Positions 19,835-30,030 of a stretch of 64,000 nt of DNA are shown here, one piece after another. The stretch spans positions 248,001-312,000 of the forward strand of contig NJPS01000013.1 of the NCBI GenBank assembly GCA_002946415.1, given 5' to 3'. The stretch's first letter is position 1; each line of letters starts with the position of its first letter. The notes under the pieces were generated by a model, which was not told where the DNA came from, made no database searches, and was given only the letters and a program-made list of their open reading frames with translations. The stretch comes from Rutstroemia sp. NJR-2017a BVV2 (Eukaryota > Ascomycota > Leotiomycetes > Helotiales > Rutstroemiaceae). The translations under genes were made by a program, and so were the position numbers.

Positions 19835-22274
19835 ATGTCCGGCGAACGTCCTGCAAAACGTATTCGCCAAGCTTGTGAACCTTGTCGGTACGTATACTTG
19901 GATTTCCTTGAGCCGATGGTAAGCTTGTAGAGGTGACGCGCATTTGGGAGTGGGAGGAGCTGAACTTTGCGGAATTTGGACTGATTGGCAATTATAGACG
20001 TAAGAAGACGAGGTGTCCGGGAGAGAAGCCGGTTTGCTCGCATTGTGCGAGGTTGAGGCAGAATTGTTATTACGCCGACGAAGCCGGCGCAGCTGGTAAC
20101 AATATCGTGGATAGAGTCTCAATTGAGAGAACTCCAGCTCCGGCTCCAGTGCCAGCAGTTAATACGCGGCGGCTCGAACCGCCTCAAAGATTGACCAATG
20201 ATGCAAACCTTGTAGGTGAATTTGAAAATATCGAGGCCAGGTAATGCTAACCCATGGTCCGCAGGAAGACAGGTTGAAAAATGTAGAGGCTCAATTGGCG
20301 GAAGTGCTCGCCAATCAGGCCTCTTTCAGCAGGAGCACCTCCAGGCATATCTCGGGTTCGCCCGGAGTATCAAATTTGGATCATGGGCCGAGAACACCAT
20401 CTTCGTCTCGGCTCTCTTTTGGGTAAGGTAAATTGGGGGTGGATGCTCTCATCTTTAGTAGCTAATCTCTCTCTAGTAAATTGCCGTCAAGTGATATGCT
20501 ATATCGCATAGCAACCGTTTACCTTATCTACTGCGACTGCCAGCCTCTTCCTCTGTTCCGTCGTAAACAGTTTGCTGAACGATTCGCGAATCGCAGTCCT
20601 GAGGTAATTTTCTCGGTCTCGGCGTTGGCCATCAGATTCCTAGATGAGGACTTTTCTCATCAAAACAGGCTTGATTTGGCCAACGGATATGCTAAGAGTG
20701 CTCGCTCGATAGTTTCCGAAAGCATATTCGGAGGTAGAGTGGAAATCTCTACATTACAGTCCTTATGTCTTCTGAGTTTAGTTGATTTTACAAGTAAGTA
20801 TGCTTCTACGTACTATGTGGCTTCAACTAAAACGGCATCTCTAGATGGCAACACACGGCAAGCAAGTGTGTATAGCAGTTTGGCTATGAGTTTTGCACAC
20901 AATGCGGGACTGACTACAGAATCTTCCATTCTACTATCGGATACCGCACGTGAAGAACGACGTCGGTGCTTCTGGAGCCTTTTTCTTTTGAAGAGATTAC
21001 ATGGCGCTGATTTTAGTGTCATCGACTTCTCTGGAGAGGACAACTTTCCATGGTATCCAGAAACAACAGGCAGACCACTGAGTCCAGGTGCAATTTACAA
21101 TGGAGATATGCCTAATGCCTCATCTCCAGAATTCGCCACGCCTGATACGCAGGACAAGGGCGTGGTTGCGTATGCAATTCAGCTGAGCGAAGTGTGGTTC
21201 AAAATCACTCGGTACGCGCGAAGGCGTGGTAACCCAAGCACATTACCTCCATGGTCCCCGCAATCTGACTATGCTCTCATCATGGCTCAGCAGATGGATT
21301 TTGAGACAAGGTCATCGCAAGCTCACCGATTTAAATCCGCTAAATTCTCTCAGAGAACCACCGAAGACCTACATGCAAATCGAGATTACTGGGGTCCATG
21401 GTTATTCATCCAATTCCTCTACCATACCAATCTCTGCCTTCTAAATAACCCTTTATTGCTCTCTTTGCGACTCAAGAATATCAAGTCACAGATTCCCGAG
21501 ATATTCCTCCAGCAAGTCTCAGATCTTGTTTCATCACATGCTCGCTGGATCATCAGATATATTGACATGCTTGAAGCTAAGTCGTTCAAGGTTTCGGATC
21601 CATTTCTTGCTCACTGTGTAGCGATCATTGCAACAATCTACTTGCAGGAGAGCTTCGCGGAAGATCCTGTCATTCGACAACAGAAACGCGACAGTTTTGA
21701 CAAATGTTTGAAGTTCATTCGAGATTTCCAGGAATGGCCTCATGTTATGCGCATAGTAGGACGCCTTTTTATACCTGAAGGAATAAATTGCTAACACCAC
21801 TACTAGGCAGAAAAGCTACAGCGTCTTTGTGATACAGTCTCGGATACGTATACCACCTCTGATGCACCTGCTCAAACTCCAAGTCGTAGTCTTCTCATCG
21901 ACTTAGGTCAATTCTGGGAGATATTGGAATATTCTTCATCTAGTGAAATACCTACAGCAGCTAGTGGGCTTTTTGGCCCATCATTATTCTCTGGTTCACA
22001 TCCTGCTGCCGGAAAGATCAGCCACGCTTCCTCCTTGCCAGAGCCTACTCGAGTTGATCGACAGGATTTCGAGGGGTCCGGGCCAAGCTCAGTTAATACG
22101 ACAGTAATGAATGCCGGGAACAATGATATGATTGCACAGGAACAGGAACAGGAAATCGTACAACCATTTGCTTATTCCGATGATGAACTGGCGGTCTTAG
22201 CGGAAAGCTTCTTCCATCACAGAGGAGATGGACTAGGAACTGCGGAGGATTGGTGGAATTCTAGTCATTTGTGA
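19835..22274 (+). CDS. Zn(II)2Cys6 transcription factor (cluster regulator candidate 2)
   Basis: Six exons, 19835-19887, 19998-20211, 20265-20422, 20477-20793, 20845-21755 and 21807-22274, give 706 residues. The zinc cluster spans the first intron: Cys14-x2-Cys17-x6-Cys24-x6-Cys31-x2-Cys34-x6-Cys41 (QACEPCR / RKKTRCPGEKPVCSHC). A short coiled-coil-like segment DRLKNVEAQLAEVLANQ follows at residues 91-107. The fungal_trans domain occupies the middle, with the typical SLAMSFAHNAGL...EERRRCFWSLFLLKRLHG. Introns 4 and 5 are both 51 nt; the fourth leaves an open frame if retained, but removing it restores DFTNGNTRQASVY, the usual family spacing. The C-terminus is acidic and Gln-rich (an activation-domain-like tail). 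As a nuclear regulator at the edge of the kynurenine block, it is the second candidate to bind the CGGAAGCGGA sites. Confidence 0.88.
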
Positions 22275-24076
22275 CCACTAGAAAGAAGGTATTTTGTGAT
22301 TCAATCTCTCTTCACATATTTTGACAAATGGAATAGATTAGCTCATAGTAGACCTTCGACAATAGGTGTTACTTGCTTCATGCTCTGATCATAACAAACG
22401 CTCCGTCTATCAATCGTACCAAATTCTCCAGTACACAGCCATCATCTATCAACCCCAAGGGCGCAGTTTCGCCAGAAATCAGGGTCCCTACTACGCCATC
22501 GTTCCAAGTCGCGTTGAGTGCCCTGGATGGATTGCCACAACTAGTCTCTGCGATTTGCATTAGAAGAGGTATCTCTCTCAGCAGACATCCGAATCTAGCG
22601 TATCCTAGCTGCAGCACATTGGTCGAGCAGAAGTTGCGCAATTGAGTGAATTAGGGAGGAATTTAGTAGTAATCAGAAGATGTATCTCATGGGCAGTTAG
22701 GACTTCGTCTGGGGCGGAAGTTTTGGAGTAGTCGATTGAGAGACACTGCCAGGCAGCAGTCAAGGGAAAGCGAGAATGTCCTATCATATTTCAAATAAGG
22801 AAATACACCGACTTCCGTGAGCTCAGAAAGTAGAGTCAATATCCAATGATGGCTGGAAGAGTCCAGATGTGCTTTTGTCTGCAAATTTTACTTTAGGCGT
22901 TCCACTTCGACCGTAGCTGTGCCGGCTATGGGGTTTGGGTCCATAAAATCTGTGGACACCAACATGTCAACCAGAGAATCACTACACCATAGTTAGCCGA
23001 GCTCTAGGTTTACACCGTGACTAGTAGAAGAGTAATCGATATACACAAATTTTGTTGAGACATGGTGGTGTTGTGTCGTCTCGAGAAAGAGAACAAGAAT
23101 GGCAGCACAGCATGGGGTTCTGGTCGCCAAATGGTCCGTGCGTTTCGACAAATTTGGGTCTCAAGTCTGTGGAAACATTGCCGGAATCAGTACACTTCAA
23201 CGTCGTGCAATCGCCTGTCGCATCATTAACATTACATATATCTCGCCTGGTAACGAACGTCCAGGCCGAGATCCCGCACCTCGCGCGGGAGATGCACTCA
23301 TCACTCATGTCTTCATCGACCACACTCCACGGCAAAGCTGGCCGCTGAGACGTCGAGCACAACTACTGGACATCTTTGTAAATGCTCGTCGCCGCGGGGG
23401 TGATGGCACCTTCTCATTCCAGTGATCCGTTCGCCCGCTATCATGGCTAGAAGAGTTTTTGATCGAGGCGAGTGAAGTCAGTATATCACATGCCATAGAC
23501 GAAATCCACGACGACATCAATGTCCCCGGTCAATATGCACATCTGACGTTGGCTTGTCCACCGCAAAGAAGGCAATTTAAAGCGACCATGTTGCACCATC
23601 GCCATAGATCGACCGGTCCTAATATCTACACCCTCGAAACATTTGTTTTCTGTTTCCAGTCGTGACCGAATATGCTGTGTTGTCGCGCTAGCATAGTTGC
23701 ACTCGCCAGCCTCATCGTTCCGAAATGCCGCCTCAATATAAAAGGCACAATTATGGCCGTCTTGGCAGTATTTCAGCCAGTTATTTCATATCATGTCTGC
23801 AAAATTCATCTATTTTCCCCAGATTCTGTTCGAAATTCGCACCAATAAGTTTGTCTGCGTGCGTGTTTCGTCTTACTCCTGGCCCCCACTACCCCGGATT
23901 TTAATCAATCTCCATGCGGGTTTTATATTGCGTTTAGTAATGACGGTCACACGCGGTCTTTCGACATTGAGTTCCATGTCCTACTCTTGATCTATATGAT
24001 ATTGCTTCATATATTTCTCAAATTCTCTCAGATACCATCAGCTTGACATTCTTCCAAGAGTCATTTCATCACCATC
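22275..24076. other. 1.8 kb intergenic region, uncertain content
   Basis: Between regulator 2 and the AA9 gene. Several medium frames exist (22373-22645 plus, 22378-22641 and 22605-22787 minus, 23021-23362 minus, 23099-23425 plus, 23793-23990 plus), but they overlap on both strands, lack family motifs and could not be joined convincingly. The two minus frames at 22378-22787 overlap and might be pieces of one decayed gene. A TATA box lies near 23737. Confidence 0.35.
23737..23744 (+). promoter_or_regulatory. TATA box upstream of the AA9 gene
   Basis: TATAAAAG in CAATATAAAAGGCAC, 340 nt upstream of the AA9 start codon. This distance implies a long leader or leader intron, or a separate small transcript (an ATG frame of 65 codons starts at 23793). 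Assignment is tentative. Confidence 0.35.
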
Positions 24077-25050
24077 ATGTTGAGCGTAGCAAAAGTATCC
24101 ACTCTTCTCTCCTTCGCCAGCGCCGTCCTGGGCCATGGATATGTCTCCGGTATTGTAGCCAATGGAAAGTATACTTCGGGCTGGCAAGTTGGCTACTGGT
24201 ACGATGTCGTCAACAAGGTGCCATATCCTCAGACGCCTGGCTGGTATGAGGAGGCATTGGATATTGGCTTCATCCCTCCTGATCAATATCAGTATGTTGC
24301 ATCCTACATTGCATTTTAATCTATATCTGCAGCCTACTTAACGGTGCATATGAACTAACATCGCTCCAAGAACCTCAAACATTGTCTGCCACAAGAATGC
24401 AGTAAATGCCAACGTCAGCGCAACCGTACCCGCTGGAGGTACCGTCCAATTCCAATGGACCACATGGCCACACGGTATCGGTCCAGTGGTGACATACGTT
24501 GCTAACTGTGGCGGAAATTGCTCAACTGTATGTCCAATGCTGCATATGATATGATACATATCATCCCCTGCAAACTTCGCACCCACTAACAGTATGCAAA
24601 GGTCAACAAAAACACCCTCAAATTCGTCAAGATCGACCAAGCCGGCATCAACTTCAACACCCAAGTCTGGGCAGCTGCAGACTTGATCGCCAACAATAAC
24701 TCTTGGACAACCACTGTTCCTAAGAATCTTGCTCCAGGTATGCAAATCTCCTTCACCCCTATCTTCTATCTAGCCAGCCAGCCCCAATCTCAGCCCGCTA
24801 ACCAAAACTCATTTCAGGACACTACGTATTCCGCCACGAAATCATCGCGCTGCACGGTGCCACCACACTCAACGGCGCGCAGAACTACCCCTTCTGTCTC
24901 AACATCGACGTAACCGGTTCAGGGACCGCGAACCCAACTGGTACTCTTGCGACCAACTTGTACAAGTCGACGGACCCGGGGATTTACTTCAATCCGTATG
25001 TTACATTGAAGAATTATACCATCCCGGGACCGGCTCTTTGGACGGGATAG
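24077..25050 (+). CDS. AA9 lytic polysaccharide monooxygenase
   Basis: Exons 24077-24291, 24371-24527, 24602-24737 and 24818-25050 give 246 residues. AA9 enzymes are secreted copper monooxygenases that cleave cellulose or related glucans oxidatively. Signal peptide [19 protein letters not shown] ends just before His20, which becomes the N-terminal copper ligand (HGYVSG). The second ligand is His106 in [13 protein letters not shown], and the axial-Tyr region reads [12 protein letters not shown]. Cysteines in SNIVCHKNA and ANCGGNCST fit the family disulfides. There is no C-terminal cellulose-binding module. Intron 2 has two in-phase acceptors, CAG (exon from 24593) and AAG (exon from 24602). 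AAG is preferred because the branch-like CTAAC abuts the CAG and because [11 protein letters not shown] matches the family. Promoter context contains a TATA box; carbon regulation is likely but not visible. Confidence 0.92.
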
Positions 25051-27675
25051 ATGTGATTGTTAGGAATATTTGAAGATGGTAGGGAGGGTTTGATGACTTG
25101 CGCGGTGGTGGAAGCTTTGGTTGGGATACGGGCTGAGTTGTAGATCCGTGGTCAGGGTTGGATGTCTTGTATAGGGGTAGAGAACTACTTGTGTAGAATG
25201 ATGATATCCATACATATTTGGTCATTCTGCAATACTCGTGTGGCTGTAAAGTAAAGCATGACTTGTTTCCCCGAAAGGTAAGAGATCGAAGATGCACTCT
25301 ACGAAAAACTTTTTCCAACCTTGATTGAAAATATATCCGAGTATCAAGCGCGTTCTTGTATGCGATGAAACTAATCTCGCATATAGCGAACATAATCAGG
25401 TAGTATAATAACATAGCTGTGAAAAATGAACAAATCACCGACATACAAATAATCTAATCAGATGTTATCGGGGTATATCCAAGCAGGGTGAGGCTCCATA
25501 CTAGACCCTTGTCAATAGGAGAAAGCATCTCCCTGTCAATCAAGCGAGCATCGCATTCCAGGAAAAGGAGTCAGTCGCATGTCACTGAACTCTGTACTGA
25601 CTGAATGCTTCTAAAATGTCAGCGCAACGACGAGGACATATATATTCCATCACGTAAAACCATCACCACCGCCAACCATCCATCCCGTACTCCACGCGGA
25701 GCTCCGCTCTTACACCACACCTCTCTCCAGGCGGGGCCATACAGTCTTTTCGCGGAGATGCTAACTAACTAACTAAGAAAATGGCGAGACCGCTCAAATC
25801 AATCGGACCTATTATGGAGACATGGGGAGCGTGCTCCATTCCATCCCGCCCCAGGAAAAGGTGGAAACAAGGGAGATTGAAAATCTGGAGAGGGAGAGCG
25901 GGTGGGTCTTTGCAGTAAACACGCGACATAGGGTCTGGATCACCTTGGCAGGTGGGTGGATATGCGAGCATGGTTTAGGTGGCGGGTTTGAACTTTGAAC
26001 TGATGGTGATGGGAATGGGGATGGAGCGATGGGAAGAAAATAAAGGATTGGAGTTGATAGGAAGGTGGTTGGGATTTGGGAAGGAGGTGATATGATCGTC
26101 ATGTCCATGATTGTATGTGGCACATTGAGATAGGAAGAATAGCCACAAACGCCTCAATCCTCAGCAGCTCATCATTGTGCCTCGAGCCCATTAAGGTAAC
26201 AATCTAGTCACTTACTGCAGAAGCTCTTCCATCCCGTTGGTAACCATTCCGGGTCGTTTCGCATCGCTTATCCCGACGAGCATTGGGTTGCAAGGAGGTT
26301 GGTTGGACCTTGGAAGGAGGCAATTGAAAGCGGCTCTACCGATGATCCGCCGCGCAACAAAGCTGGCGTCGTATTTCTGAGCGCTAGAAAACCGCTAGAA
26401 GGACCACAGCAGCACTAGAAGCATGTCTGCATGCACTATCGAAGATGGCGGGTGGCCAGACCAGCTGGAGGCTTTGAGCAAGCTTTCTTGGGGGATTTTC
26501 TAGCCGTTGTCGGCGTGCCCGTGGCCTTGGTGTTCGGGCCTTGCGTAGTACTGTAGGTAGCTATTATCGCGGTGCAGAATCGTGTGCAAGGGACAGATGG
26601 AGCGGGAGAGGTATTACAGCATAAGTTTGAGCGAGCGTCCAATCATGTTCTCGGTCGATTTATTCGCCTATCGGGACGTTCACAGTATGAGGGCATTCGT
26701 GTAAGGTTAACCGTGATGATGGATGGGTTGGCATCGGTTTATGCTTTGATTGGTTGGTCGGCAACTGCAACTACCCCGCACCCAAAGCGGCAAGGGCCAT
26801 GTCGCAATCTGGGGGCATTTCCCCCAAAAGCGGAAATATCAAGTCACTTGATCAATTCTCCCTCGAACCTGATCCCGCGTCGCGACTTTATTCAGTGGGA
26901 CTTTGGTCGGAGCAAAGTCTCTTGAGTCTGTGCAGCCCCATAATTACCCCGAAGATAAATGCGTGGAGCAGAGAGAGGAGAGCTAAGCGGTCTGGGGACA
27001 GTGCGCTACTTTGTGCGTTTGGATTGAATGGAGCCAGACCAGATCAGTCCTGGTAACCTTTAGCTGGGAGAAATGGTCCGAGATTTTTCAAGCTTAATGC
27101 AAGTAGATCTGCGCTAGGCCCTCCTTCCCTCTTCGGCCACATTCTCGGAGAGCGCTGCAGCAAGAAGCGTGTATTAATGCATTTTGTATCCAATTACAAG
27201 TCCCTTGGATACAGACCGTCAAAAACCGGACTGCGTACTAATCTCGAGCTAGCACTTCGGGAGTTAGGACTGTCGATGCTCGAAAGATTACCGTGATGCT
27301 GGGATGCCATCCGTTGCCGCATGTTGACTAACGAGGAAGATGTTCGTATCTTTGGTGGGACTTGGAACTTGGGACCTGGTCTGGGGAAGTCGAGATGTTG
27401 ATGCTGGGTAGTAAGGATGCATATGGGGTAGTGAATGCACAACTGGGGAAGGAGCGATATATCTGCATCTCTTCTCAAGCTCTATAAAGAAGGGGCATCC
27501 CATCACCTCAACCGAACATCACCATCGACTTCATTTTGTTTCTTTACACACACTTTCATCTTCTCTATAGAGAAGAGAGTCTACAATCACTTTCAGTCAC
27601 TTCAACTCTTGTATTTAGATTCAGCACTGCACCACATCAACACGCACTCTTCACCTTCCTCGATCCACCACAACA
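25051..27675. other. 2.6 kb intergenic region upstream of the transporter
   Basis: No supported gene. Frames such as 25812-26123 (minus) and 26572-26925 (plus) are low-complexity or domain-free. The first 300 nt should carry the AA9 3' UTR and the last several hundred the transporter promoter. The length suggests a complex promoter or an unrecognised non-coding transcript. Confidence 0.4.
27483..27488 (+). promoter_or_regulatory. TATA box of the fucose-permease-like gene
   Basis: TATAAA in AGCTCTATAAAGAAGGGG, 193 nt upstream of the ATG and followed by a pyrimidine-rich, CACA-rich leader typical of well-expressed fungal genes. Confidence 0.5.
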
Positions 27676-29150
27676 ATGGCCGGCGGAGCCCCCATTTCCA
27701 CCGCCCCGCTCTCCACGGGTTTCCTCCGCGGAAGAGCTCTCATCTATCCCCTCTCCCTCATCATCTCCCTCTTCTTCTTATGGGGGTTCTCCTACGGTCT
27801 CCTCGATGTTCTCAATAAGCATTTCCAGACCGTCCTCGGCATAACCAAACTTCAATCGACCGGTCTCCAAGTCGTTTACTTCGGTGGTGGTTATCTTATC
27901 TTCTCCCCCATCGCTGCCGAAGTCATGAAGCGCAAAGGCTACAAAGTTACCATCCTGATGGGTCTCTCATTGTACTCTCTCGGCGCCGTCTTCTTCTGGC
28001 CCACAGCGCATTTCTCTACCTATGAACATCGCCTTGCATCATTTGGAGGTTCGTATCCAATCCCTCCCATACATAGTCTTCAGATCTCTAGTTACTAACT
28101 CGTACCCCAGGTTTCTGCGCCTGCACCCTCGTCATCGCCTGCGGTCTCGCCACCCTCGAAACCGCTGCCAACTCTTACGCCGTCGTGATCGGTGACCCCG
28201 CCAGCGCCTCCGCACGTCTGCAATTCTGCCAATCCTGGAACGGCGTCGCATCCTTCATCGGCCCACTCATCGCCTCCAAATTCTTCTTCTCCGGTGCCAA
28301 CGCCCACAACCTCACCAACGTGCAATTCGTCTACCTAGCCGTCGCCTGCGCCGGCGCCGCCATCGCCGTGCTCTTCCTCATCGCCAAGCTCCCTGAAGTC
28401 TCCGAAGAAATGCTCTCCTCCAGCACCAAGGAAGAAAACTTCGCTCTTGACGAATTCGGCAACGAGATCGGCCAAGGCCCCCTTCACAAACAGTACAACA
28501 TGATCTTCGCCTTCATCGCACAGTTCTGCTACGTCGGCGCCCAAGTCACTGTCGCTTCGTTCTTCATCAACTACGCTACGGAAAACGCATCGTATTCTTC
28601 TGCACAAGCGTCCAATATGCTCTCCTACGCCCTCATCACCTTCACCGTCGGCCGCTTTGTCGCTACCGGCCTCGCTACCTTCTTCCAGGCTGACTTCCTC
28701 CTTATGGTCTACGCCGTCTGCGCTATCGTTTTCACGGCGGTTGCAACAGCCTGGCACGGCAACGGCGCGGTCGTTATCCTTATCCTGCTGTTCTTCTTCG
28801 AAGCTCCCATGTATCCAACCCTCTTCACTCTCGGCACCGCGAACCTAGGCCGACACACGCGCCGCGGAGCAGGTATTCTCGTCATGGGTGTATCTGGCGG
28901 AGCCATCTTTCCGCCGATCCAAGGCGCGATTGCGGATTCTGCAGGCGTGAGGATCTCGTATGTGGTCCCGCTGGTCGGGTTCGTCTATGTGCTGGGATAC
29001 GTCTCGGTGCACTGGATCAGACATGGGAGACACATTATGCGGGTTAAGGCTGCGGTTGTGGCGGCGGATGGAGTTGTCTGGGGTGTGGTGGAGACGGTGC
29101 ATCCTGATGGGGATAAGGTTATGAGCGTGGAGCAGAAGGAGATGGCTTAA
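27676..29150 (+). CDS. MFS transporter, L-fucose permease-like
   Basis: Exons 27676-28048 and 28111-29150 give 470 residues. It is a major facilitator of the fucose:proton symporter group (FucP-like). About twelve hydrophobic helices are visible, beginning IYPLSLIISLFFLWGFSYGLLDVLN, with the group-typical HFQTVLGI...GLQVVYFGGGYLI and AAEVMKRKGYK segments between helices, and later ETAANSYAVVIGDP and FEAPMYPTLFTLG. A central cytoplasmic loop (EVSEEMLSSSTKEENFALDEFG) separates the two six-helix halves. The 62-nt intron splits a glycine codon before FCACTL. It should sit in the plasma membrane and import a hexose or deoxyhexose; the true sugar is not determined by sequence. Codon use is strongly C-ending in the 5' half, suggesting good expression. 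Confidence 0.9.
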
Positions 29151-29366
29151 GTGGTGTGAGATGGGAATTGCTAGGAGTTGGTGGTTGGTATATATGGCTT
29201 GGGTGGGTTGCTTTCTTACTTTCTTTGCTTTTTAATGTTAGATGAAATGGGTTATGATCATGAGATGAGATGAAATGAGATGAGATACCACGATATAGAT
29301 ATAGATAGACTTAGATGTTATCTAACTCCAACGAAGATTTCTACTTTCAAAATCCTTTATCCATGC

Positions 29367-29422
29367 ATTACTTGAAATTCATTACTTCAAATTCATTACT
29401 TCAAATTCATTACTTCAAATTC
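29367..29422 (+). repeat. 14-nt tandem repeat, four copies
   Basis: Unit ATTACTTCAAATTC occurs four times head to tail (29367, 29381, 29395, 29409); the first copy has a single C-to-G change. It is a minisatellite-like array in a convergent intergenic region. Confidence 0.9.
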
Positions 29423-29595
29423 ATTGATTGCTCTATTCCCCTTTGTCGTTCGTTACTCGTCCTGGTCCTAATCCTAATCCCAACCCATCCTAAGCCAAGT
29501 CAAGTACAAGCCAAGCTATCCCAGCTATCCTAGCTCTGCACATGTACGTATGTATTCCATTCCGTCGTTACCACCGTGTTGCCATCCGAACCGAG

Positions 29596-29661
29596 CCAAG
29601 CCAAATCAATTCCATCCAAGCAAATCAATTCCACCCATCCAAGCAAATCAATTCCACCCAT
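29596..29661 (+). repeat. 23-nt tandem repeat, two full copies and one degenerate
   Basis: Two identical 23-nt units starting CCAAGCAAATCAATTCC run from 29616 to 29661, preceded by a 20-nt degenerate unit and followed by CAAG-rich sequence. Likely replication-slippage origin. Confidence 0.85.
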
Positions 29662-30030
29662 CCAAGCAAGCAAGAAGCAGGTAAGCAGGTACGCAAGAAG
29701 CAAGAAAGCATCCAAGCAACCAAGTAAGCAGAACTAACTCCCCTATCCTATTCGATCCCTTTCTATTCCGTTCGTAGCCAAAGTAAAACCGCTCCTTTCC
29801 AGTGTAGTTGTAGCAGTAGCGGTGGCGGTGGCGGTAATAGTAACAGCTATGTAAACAGTGCTCATTCATATTCGTGTGCGTGCGTGGGTCTTCTGAGCAT
29901 CATCGATCACTCCCACTATTCATTCAATGCACAGAACAAAACTCCCCTCCCCCCTCTCCTGAATGAACAAAGCCATCCCATTTCACACAGTACGTACACT
30001 TCCCGTATGCCTTGACCCAATCCGCCCCGC

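Larger units (their letters stand above)
29151..30030. other. Convergent intergenic with simple and tandem repeats
   Basis: 880 nt between two convergent genes. It is unusually repeat-rich: GAGATGAGAT runs near 29265-29287, a 14-nt tandem array at 29367-29422, a 23-nt array at 29596-29661, AAGCAAGC runs to about 29730, and a GGTGGCGGT microsatellite near 29818-29836. No gene seen. Confidence 0.6.

Noticed and set aside
23021..23425. Overlapping frames on both strands upstream of the AA9 gene
   Set aside because: Neither has a recognisable domain, signal peptide or splice partner; Cys-rich look of the minus frame is not organised like a secreted effector.
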